DNA of 64,000 bases. Origin: Pantoea sp. Lij88 (lineage in GTDB: Bacteria; Pseudomonadota; Gammaproteobacteria; Enterobacterales; Enterobacteriaceae). Positions 9,775 through 18,471 of this stretch are shown here, one piece after another (within the stretch, counting starts at the first letter, position 1; every line of letters starts with the position of its first letter). The stretch covers positions 124,001 to 188,000 of the forward strand of contig NZ_CP118267.1 in assembly GCF_030062155.1 (NCBI RefSeq), in the 5' to 3' direction. Under the pieces are notes generated by a model. The model saw only the letters and a list, made by a program, of their open reading frames with translations. It searched no databases and was not told the origin of the DNA. The position numbers and the translations under genes are program-made.

Positions 9775-9798
9775 GGAGGCAAACAACCTCCTCTTTCA
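9775..9798 (+). terminator. Weak terminator after the LysR gene
   Basis: GGAGG, 7-base loop, CCTCC followed by TCTTTC, 68 bases behind the LysR stop. Confidence 0.45.
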
Positions 9799-10242
9799 TA
9801 ACTCAGGAATATGACAGTAAAGCCGCGTTGAACCGCGCCACTACTGCGTTTTGAAAGCGTGATAGCTTATCTAGAGTTTGAATATGTACACGGATATGTA
9901 CACATCAGAACTTAATGGCCTCTCTTTCAAAACTAATTAGTAGGGAGCATCGGTTCGTAAATCGGCATGATAGTGGCCATTACTTTGCCAAACAGTATTC
10001 TCCTTTATGCCCTTCCCCGTCGGTCGTCCTTCCGTCATGAGATGTATCCCCGAAATAACCACCTTATCATTTATTTTTTCGCGAGCTAGCGAGCTTGAAC
10101 TCTGCCAGGTAGCCAAGCTAAGCCTTGGGTGCCCGGTTAATTGACATGTATCCGTAAAGCGTATTAATGCGCATCATGTTTACCGGATTCGCCATCATCG
10201 TGCCATTCGAGATGGCCGGGGCTGCTTTATAATGCAGCTAAG
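9799..10242. other. Gene-free interval with a short tandem repeat
   Basis: No supported gene. ATATGTACAC occurs twice (9882-9891 and 9894-9903), each containing the palindrome TGTACA; this could be a paired operator but no gene lies close. Several short dyads follow (GCGAGCTAGCGAGC near 10080). Confidence 0.35.
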
Positions 10243-10266
10243 GTCCGCTAAGAGCGAAAAGCGGAC
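10243..10266. repeat. GTCCGCT hairpin repeat, copy 1
   Basis: GTCCGCT, 10 bases including AAGAGCGAA, AGCGGAC: 7-bp inverted arms. It lies beyond the 3' end of nimR. Related copies occur at 16353, 18193-18239, 19064 (half), 21129 and 21612. Confidence 0.7.
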
Positions 10267-10307
10267 GTAGGTATTGTTTATAAAATTCCAGTTTGTGTCG
10301 TTTTGGA

Positions 10308-11102
10308 TTAGTTTAGAGATGAAAAATATTGAGTCGGTGATTGACCCAGCGCTTTCCTGAACATCGTAATAAACGCACTGACCGAATCATATCCCAGCAT
10401 TCCGGCTATGCGCTGCACAGACTGCCCTTCTGCCAGATGGCTCAGGGCAATCATTAAATGCAACTGCTGACGCCAGCGACCAAAGCTCATTCCTGTTGCC
10501 TCTTTAATCAGTCTCGCCAGAGATCGCTCGCTGGTTGCCAGATACGCAGCCCACTGCTTTAGCGTTCGCCGGTCACCAGGATCATTAAAAAGTTCCTCAG
10601 CCATACTCCGGATTTTAGGATGGTCTGATACCGGCAGATGCAGCGCTTCAACCGGCACATCCGGAATATGTTCCAGCAGCACCTCTGCCAGCCTCGCGGT
10701 TTTACTGTCAGGAGAATAAGCCCGTTCCTGCTCTGCCAGAAACAGAACAAGCTCGCGCACCAGAGGGGAAATAGCAAGGGTACAGCAGGTTTCCGGCATC
10801 GCTGCCGCACCAGGTTCGATAAACAGAAAGCAGGTATCCGCATTCTTTGTAACACGGCAACTATGTGGGATTTCACCCGGAACCCAGACAGCATGTCCCG
10901 GTGGAACAAGCCACAGCGCATCCTGTACCTCACAGCTCACTGCACCACGCAAAGAGAGAATAAGCTGACCCTTACGATGAGCGTGCGGACTCTGTCCGGC
11001 ATACTCGCCTGACGATGAAACATGCAGGGCGATAGCGGCCTGACTGAAAGCATCAGCATCAAACTCTTCAGGTGAGGTCACCGGTTCTTTATTAACTGGC
11101 AT
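10308..11102 (-). CDS. nimR: AraC-family repressor NimR
   Basis: 264 aa with an N-terminal cupin (residues ~20-110, 'HAHRKGQLILSLRGAV', 'VWVPGEIPHSCRV') and two C-terminal helix-turn-helices (~165-262, 'SERSLARLIKEATGMSFGRW', 'RIAGMLGYDSVSAFITMFRK'). It sits head-to-head with the NimT-like transporter, the arrangement of yeaM/yeaN (nimR/nimT) in E. coli, where NimR represses nimT and resistance to 2-nitroimidazole depends on NimT. Identity is based on layout plus domain type. Confidence 0.82.
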   Translation of the reverse strand: MPVNKEPVTSPEEFDADAFSQAAIALHVSSSGEYAGQSPHAHRKGQLILSLRGAVSCEVQDALWLVPPGHAVWVPGEIPHSCRVTKNADTCFLFIEPGAAAMPETCCTLAISPLVRELVLFLAEQERAYSPDSKTARLAEVLLEHIPDVPVEALHLPVSDHPKIRSMAEELFNDPGDRRTLKQWAAYLATSERSLARLIKEATGMSFGRWRQQLHLMIALSHLAEGQSVQRIAGMLGYDSVSAFITMFRKALGQSPTQYFSSLN

Positions 11103-11189
11103 GATTTAGTTATATGTTGTCAGGTTATCTATATTCTGTAACTCATGCGTCCTTTAAAGTCTTTCTTTTTTCCAGAGAAAGCAGAATTT

Positions 11190-12380
11190 ATGTTCCAGAC
11201 GACGAACAAGTGGTCTTCAGTCATACTTGTGACCGGCATCCTTTTTATTGCCATTAACCTGCGTGTTCCTTTTACCGCTATTGCACCCGTTTTAGAGTCC
11301 ATTCGCCATGATTTTGGGCTAAGTATCACAGCCGTTGGATTGCTTAACTCACTGCCATTACTGGCCTTTGCCGCCTTTTCTCCGCTGAGCGCATCCATCT
11401 CGCGGAAGTACGGTCTGGAACGCACCCTCTTTGGTGCCCTGGCCATAATTTCAGCGGGCATCCTGCTTCGCTCCACAGGAAGTGTCTGGGCACTTTATGG
11501 CGGAACCCTGTTAATAGGCATCGGGATTGCCTTGGGCAATGTTCTGCTGCCAGGTCTTATCAAGCGTGACTTTTCCGGCAACGTGGCTTCCGTAACGGGG
11601 GCTTATTCCATCACCATGGGTGCCGCTGGTGCCATTGGTTCAGCCATTGTCATTCCTCTTACGCAGAGCTGGGGCTGGAACATCGCGTTAGCCATGCTGG
11701 TTATTGTACCGCTCCTTGCGCTGCTTTTATGGTTGCCCCAGTTATCGAAGAAGCATCAGCTGCCAGCAGTGGGTGAGAAAAAAGCAGCGACCGTCGCGGT
11801 CTGGCGCTCGCCTCTGGCCTGGCAGGTCACCCTGTTTATGGGTCTGAATGCGATGCCGTTTTATGTTGCGGTCGGCTGGCTGCCAGCCATTCTTACGGAC
11901 AGTGGACTCTCCTCAGCTCAGGCTGGCGAGGTACACGGCATCCTTCAGCTGACCACCGCCATTCCCGGCCTGATTCTGGCGGCCACGCTGCGTCGTCTTA
12001 ACGATCAGAAATTAGCCGCTGCTGGCGTCAGCCTGTTAACCGCAGTGTCCTTTATCGGCATTCTGTACCTGCCAAATCTGGCGATGCTGTGGGCTGCGCT
12101 TCTCGGCTTCGGCTCAGGTGCCAGCATGATGCTGGGTCTGACCTTCATCGGTCTGCGTACTAAAAACGCCGGTGATGCTGCCGCACTGTCAGGCATGGCG
12201 CAGAGTGTCGGATATCTGATGGCGGCGATGGGGCCGCTGTTGCTGGGCAAAGTGCATGAGTTGTCCGGAGGCTGGACGGTGCCCTTACTGATGACCGCAG
12301 CAATCGCAGTCGCAGGTGCCTGCACCGGAATGGCTGCCGGACGAAACGCTCACCTGGAACCTGCACAACAGCCGGGCTGA
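11190..12380 (+). CDS. nimT: MFS exporter NimT (2-nitroimidazole/cyanate transporter-like)
   Basis: 396 aa from ATG 11190 (GAGAAAG eight bases upstream; an earlier ATG at 11145 is open but has no ribosome site and falls in the promoter gap). Twelve hydrophobic segments of the CynX/NimT family; close to E. coli YeaN in 'LPLLAFAAFSPLSA', 'GIGIALGNVLLPGLIKRDF', 'GAYSITMGAAGA', 'SPLAWQVTLFMG', 'GLTFIGLRT' and 'AALSGMAQSVGYL'. Expected to export small nitroheterocycles; physiological substrate unknown. Controlled by the divergent NimR through the ~90-bp shared promoter region. Confidence 0.85.
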   Translation: MFQTTNKWSSVILVTGILFIAINLRVPFTAIAPVLESIRHDFGLSITAVGLLNSLPLLAFAAFSPLSASISRKYGLERTLFGALAIISAGILLRSTGSVWALYGGTLLIGIGIALGNVLLPGLIKRDFSGNVASVTGAYSITMGAAGAIGSAIVIPLTQSWGWNIALAMLVIVPLLALLLWLPQLSKKHQLPAVGEKKAATVAVWRSPLAWQVTLFMGLNAMPFYVAVGWLPAILTDSGLSSAQAGEVHGILQLTTAIPGLILAATLRRLNDQKLAAAGVSLLTAVSFIGILYLPNLAMLWAALLGFGSGASMMLGLTFIGLRTKNAGDAAALSGMAQSVGYLMAAMGPLLLGKVHELSGGWTVPLLMTAAIAVAGACTGMAAGRNAHLEPAQQPG

Positions 12381-12393
12381 ATTCGCTGACACT

Positions 12394-12418
12394 GCAGAGG
12401 AACGTTCGGTTCCTCTGC
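12394..12418. terminator. Hairpin between convergent nimT and lysR genes
   Basis: GCAGAGGAAC, loop GTTCG, GTTCCTCTGC: perfect 10-bp arms between two convergent genes. No T-run, so termination strength is uncertain. Confidence 0.55.
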
Positions 12419-12459
12419 TGAGGTGTTCTGAAACGTATTCCTGCTTTCAGGACCCTCTT

Positions 12460-13377
12460 TTACCGGGAAGACCCCGTCTCACCTTTGCCATCGTTTAAAA
12501 GTCCGGCGACCCAGTCAGCAAAAACACGCACGGCGGGGGAGAGAAAACGCTGATGCGGATAGAGCATCGTCACCGGCACTGAGGGTGGCTGCCAGTCCGC
12601 CAGAACCTCGACCAGTTTGCCTTGCTGCAGATTCTCCGAAATCACATTCTCAGCAAGCTGCGCCAGCCCAAAACCCTCAAGACACAGTCTGATATAGAGT
12701 CCCGTTTCGTTAACAGCTGCATCCCCCTCAACCGGAACTGAGAAGGCCTCAGTGCCTTGTGTAAAACGCAGTTCATTAGTGCGTCTTCCCGAACCGGAAA
12801 AGTAATGAATCGCCCGATGCTGTGACAACGCTTCCGGCGTCTCAGGGATACCAAACTTCCTGAGATAGTCAGGTGAGGCGCTGGTCACCCAGCGAAACCG
12901 GCCAAGCGGACGGGCAACCAGCGTGGAGTCGGTTAATTCACCGGTTCGTATGACGCAATCCACCCCTTCCTGAACAAGATCGACCTGCCGGTCGCTGACA
13001 CCAATCATCAGGTAAATATCCGGATAGAGCCGGTAAAAATTTTTCAGGTTAGGCATGACGATGAAATGGGCAATCCCACCGGGCATATCAACCCGCAGCC
13101 GTCCCTGAGGGCGTCTGATGGAATCGGTCAGGCTGGATTCACTATGTTCGATCAGCGACAGGATCTCCCGGCACTGCGCCAGATACTTCAGGCCTTCAGG
13201 AGTAAGGCTGACCCGCCTTGTGGTACGGTTCAGCAGGCGCACCTGCAGGTATTTCTCCAGGTTTTTAATCATGCTGGTAACGGTGGAAGAAGGCAGTGAC
13301 AGTGTTTCTGCCGCGCGAACAAAACTCCCGGCCTCAGCAACCCGCGTGAAAACCTGCATAGCCTGAATCCGATCCAT
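12460..13377 (-). CDS. LysR-family transcriptional regulator
   Basis: 305 aa. Typical N-terminus 'MDRIQAMQVFTRVAEAGSF' with the helix-turn-helix 'RAAETLSLPSSTVTSMIKNLE' (as AAETLSLPSSTVTSMIKNLE) and a substrate domain from ~90. CrgA/DhcR-like sub-type. It is divergent from the amidohydrolase operon with a 129-bp gap, so it probably regulates that operon. Confidence 0.9.
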   Translation of the reverse strand: MDRIQAMQVFTRVAEAGSFVRAAETLSLPSSTVTSMIKNLEKYLQVRLLNRTTRRVSLTPEGLKYLAQCREILSLIEHSESSLTDSIRRPQGRLRVDMPGGIAHFIVMPNLKNFYRLYPDIYLMIGVSDRQVDLVQEGVDCVIRTGELTDSTLVARPLGRFRWVTSASPDYLRKFGIPETPEALSQHRAIHYFSGSGRRTNELRFTQGTEAFSVPVEGDAAVNETGLYIRLCLEGFGLAQLAENVISENLQQGKLVEVLADWQPPSVPVTMLYPHQRFLSPAVRVFADWVAGLLNDGKGETGSSR

Positions 13378-13506
13378 TGTCTTGTTCCCGGATAAAAGTA
13401 GGTCTGATTATTCGTGAATTATGAATGATGAAAACGCTTTAAGCATCTTTTTCAGGTTAATGGCGTGACGTATCGTTTCCTCATTAATCAGGAAAGAGGC
13501 AAGTTA

Positions 13507-14904
13507 ATGACCGGTTACATCAGAAATATTATTAACAATCAGAATGTCACTTCACAGGCTACGTTGATTCGCGGCGCGACGATACTGAGCATGGACGGGA
13601 GCGTGGGTAACATTGAGCGCGGCGATATTCTCATCAACGGCTCAACGATAACCGCCGTGGGGCAGGACCTTAATGTACCGGGTGCGCATGTCATTGATGC
13701 CACCAACATGATTGCCATGCCGGGAATGGTCGATTCTCATCGTCACGCATGGGAAGGACAGCTGCGACGCATTAACCCCAACGCCACCTGCCTTGACGAC
13801 TACAGCAACGCCACGCATTTCTCGTTCGCTAAATATTACCGTCCTGCCGATATCTATGTCGGCAATCTGCTGACGGCGCTGGGCGCTATTGACGCGGGCA
13901 TCACCACGATGATTGATAATTCGCACAACAGCCGGACCGCAGCGCATTCCGATGCCGCCGTCGAGGCCCTGCTTGATACCGGCATTCGCGCCATTCATGC
14001 TACCGGTGCACCGGTAGCCGGCGAATGGGATAAAGCGCACTGGCCGGGAAACTGGCAGCGTCTGCAGGAGAAGTATTTCAAAAATAACCCTGAAAGCCTG
14101 GTTTCTCTCGCCGTCATGGCGCAGCTGGAGCCGGAATTGTGGGCTGAAGCCCGCCGACTGGGACTGTCGATCGTCACTGAGTTCTTTGGCGCTGAGATGG
14201 GGTCTGAACTTGAGTCGCTGCATCAGCAGGGACTGCTGGGTCCGGACAATATTTTCAATCACTGCACGGCGCTGCCCGACCGGGGATGGGAAATTCTGCG
14301 GGAAGCGGGTGTCCGGGTGAACGTCTGCCCACGCTCAGATTCGCACTATGGGATCGAAAGCGGAATGTTTGCCATTGAGGCCGCGCAGCGTCATGGCATC
14401 AATCCCGGTCTGAGCGTAGACAATGAAACCTCATACAGCACCGACATGTTTATGGAGATGCGCGTCGCCTTCTACCTGCAGCGGGTGATGGGCATGCATC
14501 AGCAGCAGTGCTGTGATTCTGAACATGCGCTGAAAACGCTTCCGGCGGCGCAACTCCTCAAAGCCGCGACTCTCGATGGCGCAGCCTGTGCAGGGTTACA
14601 GGATACAGTGGGCAGTCTGACGCCAGGCAAGCAGGCCGACCTGGTGCTGATTAACGCCAGTGATCTCAATCTTTACCCGTCCGGCAACGCCTTTGGCACG
14701 GTGGTTCATGCCGCCGAGCGCAGCAACATCGACACCGTCATGATTGGCGGGCGCATCGTTAAACAGAACGGCACGGTGCTGGGCCTGGACAGCGAGCGAC
14801 TGCGTGCGGCGATTGATGAGTCGCGTGAGCACCTGTTTGCCGCATCTGGCTACCAGCCCGACATTTTTGCTGACGCCTTCCTGCCGCTGATGCAGACAGA
14901 CTGA
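13507..14904 (+). CDS. Amidohydrolase family protein (TRZ/ATZ/cytosine-deaminase-like)
   Basis: 465 aa from ATG 13507, preceded by AGGAAAGAGG; 14 codons upstream are open but unsupported. Metal motif HxH is 'VDSHRHAWEG' (~residue 78), later 'NHCTALPDRG' and the catalytic Asp in 'SVDNETSYS'. The strand-5 position that usually supplies a metal His reads 'SIVTEFFGAEMG' with no His, which is unusual and may mean a different metal set or altered activity. Substrate unknown; an imported N-heterocycle is plausible given the following transporter. Confidence 0.85.
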   Translation: MTGYIRNIINNQNVTSQATLIRGATILSMDGSVGNIERGDILINGSTITAVGQDLNVPGAHVIDATNMIAMPGMVDSHRHAWEGQLRRINPNATCLDDYSNATHFSFAKYYRPADIYVGNLLTALGAIDAGITTMIDNSHNSRTAAHSDAAVEALLDTGIRAIHATGAPVAGEWDKAHWPGNWQRLQEKYFKNNPESLVSLAVMAQLEPELWAEARRLGLSIVTEFFGAEMGSELESLHQQGLLGPDNIFNHCTALPDRGWEILREAGVRVNVCPRSDSHYGIESGMFAIEAAQRHGINPGLSVDNETSYSTDMFMEMRVAFYLQRVMGMHQQQCCDSEHALKTLPAAQLLKAATLDGAACAGLQDTVGSLTPGKQADLVLINASDLNLYPSGNAFGTVVHAAERSNIDTVMIGGRIVKQNGTVLGLDSERLRAAIDESREHLFAASGYQPDIFADAFLPLMQTD

Positions 14905-14909
14905 CCGGG

Positions 14910-15386
14910 ATGAAAAGCATGATCTATTACGTAATCGCTTTTGCGGCAGGTCTGGGGATCACCCTTCAGACGACCCTGAACAGCAAGCTGGCAAAGGGGC
15001 TGGGCGGCGATCCGGTCACTGCGGCGCTGTTTTCCTTCACGGCGGGCGCGTTCAGTCTGGGGATTTACGCGCTGCTGCGGGGTGGGTTAATGACATCGTT
15101 AGTGGCGATCCCTTCGCAACCCCTCTGGAGTCTGGCGGGCGGACTGATAGGCGCATGTGCACTTTTCAGCTATGTCGTGCTGGCGCCGAAAATCGGATTT
15201 TCAGCTCTGCTCGGGCTGGCGATTGTCGGACAGTTACTTTCTTCACAGCTCATTGACCATTTTGGCCTGCTGGGCGCTATACGTCGCCCGGTTTCGTTCC
15301 TCAGGCTGGGGGGAATGGTTGTCATGCTGGCCGGACTGGCCGTCATGCTTTTCGGCGATCGACTCTCTGCACGTTTTCTGCAGTGA
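14910..15386 (+). CDS. DMT-family transporter, YdcZ/DUF606 type
   Basis: 158 aa with five hydrophobic segments ('FAAGLGITLQTTLNSKLAKGLG', split: FAAGLGITLQTTLNS; 'ALFSFTAGAF'; 'FSALLGLAIVGQLLSSQLIDHFGLLG' in part; 'GGMVVMLAGLAVML'). Half-size drug/metabolite transporters of this type usually work as dimers. It follows the amidohydrolase by 5 bases, so the two are co-translated; it likely moves that enzyme's substrate or product. Confidence 0.85.
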   Translation: MKSMIYYVIAFAAGLGITLQTTLNSKLAKGLGGDPVTAALFSFTAGAFSLGIYALLRGGLMTSLVAIPSQPLWSLAGGLIGACALFSYVVLAPKIGFSALLGLAIVGQLLSSQLIDHFGLLGAIRRPVSFLRLGGMVVMLAGLAVMLFGDRLSARFLQ

Positions 15387-15444
15387 CCGCGTTAGTCACG
15401 TCTGTTAACGCGCAACAGGACCTTTATTTATCCGGAGGATTAAC

Positions 15445-16305
15445 ATGTTTTCAATTGCAGCTGATGTCAGGAATAAACTGGGAGAGTGCCCGTTGTGGTG
15501 TGAAAGAACCCACAGGCTCTACTGGACTGACATTGAAGCCAGTGAACTACTCGCCATAGAAGAAGGCAATGATGCTGTAATGCGCTGGTCGCTGCCTGAA
15601 CGCCTTGGCTCCTTTGCACTGACTAAACAAAGTCATATTCTGCTGATGGGATTCGCGTCAGGGCTGGCTTTTTATGATCTCAATAGCGGCTTGCTTACCC
15701 CGGTGGCCGCTTCACCAGGAGACGCCGGCACCCGTATAGGTGATGGACGGTGTGACCGCGCCGGTAATTTTGTCTTTGGAACGATGGATGACGGTTATCC
15801 CGTCAAAGCCATCGGTAAGTTTCACAGGCTCAACGCGGCGACGCTGACTGTTGAGACGCTTGTATTGCCCGATGTCGCTATCCCGAACAGCATCTGTTTC
15901 AGCCCCGATGGTGGCACGCTCTATTACTGTGACTCGTTGCAGGGTCGGATAATGTGCTGTGATTATCCCTCGCTGCAGAACCAGCGCGTGTTCGCAGAAA
16001 CCGAAGGCAGCGGCGCGCCTGACGGCTCCTGCGTGGATGCGATGGGATATCTATGGAATGCTGAATGGGGAGGGAGCCGTGTTGTCCGTTACCGCCCGGA
16101 TGGGACCACCGCTGCTATTCTGACATCACCCGGACTGCAGAGCACCTGTCCGGCACTTGCCGGTGAGGGTTTTACCCGTCTCTATTGCACCACGGCTACA
16201 GTGGGACTTACTGCACTGTCTGAATATGACGGTTCATTACTAAAAGCTGAATCTGATCTCAGTCCCGGATTACCTGAAACCACCTTTGCTGCACACTCAG
16301 TTTAA
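15445..16305 (+). CDS. SMP-30/gluconolactonase-like beta-propeller hydrolase
   Basis: 286 aa with a strong CCGGAGG ribosome site. Metal ligands of the SMP-30 fold are visible: Glu in 'KLGECPLW', Asn in 'IPNSICFSPDG', Asp in 'APDGSCVDAMGYLWNAEWGG' and 'TRIGDGRCDRAGNFVFGTMD'. The family opens sugar lactones (gluconolactone, arabinolactone, galactonolactone) using a divalent cation. It follows the DMT gene by 58 bp and could belong to the same LysR-controlled unit. A sugar context is not visible, so the substrate is open. Confidence 0.88.
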   Translation: MFSIAADVRNKLGECPLWCERTHRLYWTDIEASELLAIEEGNDAVMRWSLPERLGSFALTKQSHILLMGFASGLAFYDLNSGLLTPVAASPGDAGTRIGDGRCDRAGNFVFGTMDDGYPVKAIGKFHRLNAATLTVETLVLPDVAIPNSICFSPDGGTLYYCDSLQGRIMCCDYPSLQNQRVFAETEGSGAPDGSCVDAMGYLWNAEWGGSRVVRYRPDGTTAAILTSPGLQSTCPALAGEGFTRLYCTTATVGLTALSEYDGSLLKAESDLSPGLPETTFAAHSV

Positions 16306-16352
16306 CGGTTTTGCTTCTGATCGATTTTTGGCAGTTCAGGCTCAAGGAAAAC

Positions 16353-16376
16353 GTCCGCTTCTGGCACAAAGCGGAC
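16353..16376. repeat. GTCCGCT hairpin repeat, copy 2
   Basis: GTCCGCT TCTGGCACAA AGCGGAC; perfect 7-bp arms between the convergent SMP-30 and umuC genes. Confidence 0.75.
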
Positions 16377-16422
16377 CTCCAGCTAATGAGCTAACCCGAT
16401 ACTTTTGCTTTATTCTTTTGAG

Positions 16423-17685
16423 TTACTTTATTTTAGGAATATCTTTTAATCTCGTTGTATATCGTGGTGATAGCATCTCACGCTTCATCTGCCATGCGCT
16501 GTCTCGTTCTCCCTGCCCCGCAAACCAGACCTTGCCCTTACCTGAACGATTGATTCTGTCCAGCGCAGCCATTAACGCGTCAGCGTTAGCGCGCGGCTGC
16601 TGCTCGCTGAACATGTCAAACTGCGTCATTCCTGACTGGTAAAAGTCACCCAGCATTACCCCTGCTTTGGCATAACGGAAGCCATCCCGCCAGATAGTGC
16701 CAAGACCATGAAGAGCAGATTCGATAATGTCCCGCGTATCATTGGTCGGATAGTCGAGCATGCATGATGCAGTATTTGAATAGCGCGGCTCATCGCCGTG
16801 CCTGCCGGTAGCAACTGACACGCTGATATGGCGGCAGCGCGAATTCTGCTCCCTGAGTTTCTCCGCCGCACGTGTGGCATACAGCACGATAGCCTGCTGC
16901 ATGCCTTCCAGTTTTGTGACTCTCTCGCCAAATGACCGCGAATTCAGTATGTGTTGCTTCGGCGGCGGCGCGTCCTCGAGCGCGATGCAGGACTCGCCAT
17001 TCAGCTCACGCGTAATACGCTCAACAACAACGTCAAAATTTTTCCGTATCATGCTGACGTTGCTGTCTGCCAGCTGCAGAGCAGTCGTTATTCCCAGCTG
17101 GTTCAGCCGCTTACTGATGCGCTGACCAATTCCCCAGATATCGCTGACATCGGTCAGATGCAGGAGCTTTCGCTGCCGGCTTCTGTCAGACAAATCCACG
17201 ACGCCGTTAGTCTGTGTCCACTTCTTGGCCGCGTGGTTAGCAAGTTTGGCCAGCGCTTTGGTCGGTGCGAATCCCACGCCAATTATCAGCCCGGTTTCCT
17301 TCCGGATGCGCTCACGCATCTGCTGCCCGAATGTCTCGAGCGGGATAATGTTGCCAATCCCGGTAACGTCCAGAAAAGACTCATCAATGGAGTAGACTTC
17401 CTGACCCGCAGCCATCTCGCCCAGTATTGCCATCATGCGTGCTGACATGTCGCCGTACAGCTCATAGTTGGAGCTGAATACGTGCACCCCGTTCTCCCGG
17501 AAGTAACGCTCATTTTTAAACAGCGGCGCAGCCATTTTGATGCCCATGCGCTTTGCCTCCGCTGAGCGTGCGATCACGCAGCCGTCGTTGTTCGACACGA
17601 CGACAATGGGTTTACCGCGCAGATCGGGCCTGAATACAGTTTCGCAGGAGGCGTAAAAGTTGTTGGCATCGGCCAGCGCAAACAT
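16423..17685 (-). CDS. umuC: DNA polymerase V catalytic subunit UmuC
   Basis: 420 aa, full length for Y-family UmuC (422 in E. coli). N-terminal catalytic motif 'MFALADANNFYASCETVFRP', palm 'YSIDESFLDVTG', 'GVGFAPTKALAKLANHAAKK', and the C-terminal 'AGVMLGDFYQSGMTQFDMFS' beta-clamp region and 'QMKREMLSPRYTTR' are all intact. It copies across DNA lesions with UmuD'. Start lies 2 bases behind the umuD' stop, so the two form an operon. It differs clearly from the truncated second umuC at 53.7 kb and is of the plasmid/phage-borne sub-type. Confidence 0.93.
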   Translation of the reverse strand: MFALADANNFYASCETVFRPDLRGKPIVVVSNNDGCVIARSAEAKRMGIKMAAPLFKNERYFRENGVHVFSSNYELYGDMSARMMAILGEMAAGQEVYSIDESFLDVTGIGNIIPLETFGQQMRERIRKETGLIIGVGFAPTKALAKLANHAAKKWTQTNGVVDLSDRSRQRKLLHLTDVSDIWGIGQRISKRLNQLGITTALQLADSNVSMIRKNFDVVVERITRELNGESCIALEDAPPPKQHILNSRSFGERVTKLEGMQQAIVLYATRAAEKLREQNSRCRHISVSVATGRHGDEPRYSNTASCMLDYPTNDTRDIIESALHGLGTIWRDGFRYAKAGVMLGDFYQSGMTQFDMFSEQQPRANADALMAALDRINRSGKGKVWFAGQGERDSAWQMKREMLSPRYTTRLKDIPKIK

Positions 17686-17687
17686 AG

Positions 17688-18065
17688 TTAATCCCCTGCT
17701 GGTCCGTTGAATCCCACTCCGGCAACATCAGTCAGAGCGTAGGCAACAACACCCCACACGGGAAGCGCCTGGCTTACATCAAGCAGCGTCACAGTCTCAT
17801 CCGCGTCCAGCGCCTGCAGGGCGGGAACCGGATTGAGCAGCAGGCGTCTCAAAGTCAGTTCTCCATCGAACTCTGCAACGATAAGCTGGCCATGTTCAGG
17901 TGTCAGCGCCCGATCGATTGCCAGCACGGACCCTTTGACAATCCCGGCACCGGGACAGTCGCTTTCGCTGCGCATCAGATAGGTTGAATAAGGGGAAAGA
18001 TGAACGAGATCGCCCAGATTAAGGCGCGTTTCAGTATAGTTCTGGGCGGGATTCTGAAAGGCCAT
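17688..18065 (-). CDS. UmuD'-like subunit, naturally short and without the Ser-Lys dyad
   Basis: 125 aa. The ATG at 18065 has TGGAG seven bases upstream, and residues 1-14 ('MAFQNPAQNYTETR') align with E. coli UmuD directly after its Cys24-Gly25 cleavage site, so the protein begins where UmuD' begins. The catalytic Ser60 region GDSM reads 'SDCP' (Cys37) and the Lys97 position of 'GEFTVKKL' reads 'GELTLRRL' (Arg73). Self-cleavage is therefore neither needed nor likely. Predicted to pair with the adjacent UmuC as an always-active accessory subunit. The codons upstream of 18065 show no UmuD-like N-terminal arm. Confidence 0.85.
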   Translation of the reverse strand: MAFQNPAQNYTETRLNLGDLVHLSPYSTYLMRSESDCPGAGIVKGSVLAIDRALTPEHGQLIVAEFDGELTLRRLLLNPVPALQALDADETVTLLDVSQALPVWGVVAYALTDVAGVGFNGPAGD

Positions 18066-18192
18066 TCTAATGCTCCATTCTGACCAGCTTAGCTGCCTAT
18101 CTATTAAAGCCTGCGCATCCTCCACACAGACACATTGACTACTCCTGATATCAGTATATGTCGTAATGGGGGTAATGCCCGCTTTTGAAACT

Positions 18193-18239
18193 AAGCGGAC
18201 TAACGTCAGGCCTATGTCCGCTAAGAGCAATTAGCGGAC
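18193..18239. repeat. GTCCGCT hairpin repeats, copies 3a/3b
   Basis: GTCCGCTAA (18216-18224)/TTAGCGGAC (18231-18239) is a perfect 9-bp hairpin with a 6-base loop. A second AAGCGGAC at 18193-18200 pairs imperfectly with GCCCGCTT just before it. They sit upstream of the umuD' gene. Confidence 0.7.
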
Positions 18240-18471
18240 TGATTGCTATTGACTGAACCACAATCTAGTGAGGCGCCCTATACAAATTAAAATAACTGCT
18301 CATGAAAGTGGTTTTTGTGCCGATATAACATACATATTTTTACGTGTGGAAAACCAGCATTGACTTGGCTAGCCATTTGCAACTTCGTTGACAACCGCCA
18401 GATAAGTTCAAGCCGTAAATTCAACTGCCTAGTGTAGCGCGGGCAAAACAATCTTGATAAGGAGTGATTAA

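Noticed and set aside
9882..9903. Start of a CRISPR-like array (ATATGTACAC twice)
   Set aside because: Only two 10-bp units with a 2-base spacing; not an array.
18066..18300. LexA box upstream of umuD'
   Set aside because: Only CTGATATCAG and other partial dyads are present; no CTGT-N8-ACAG spacing fits.
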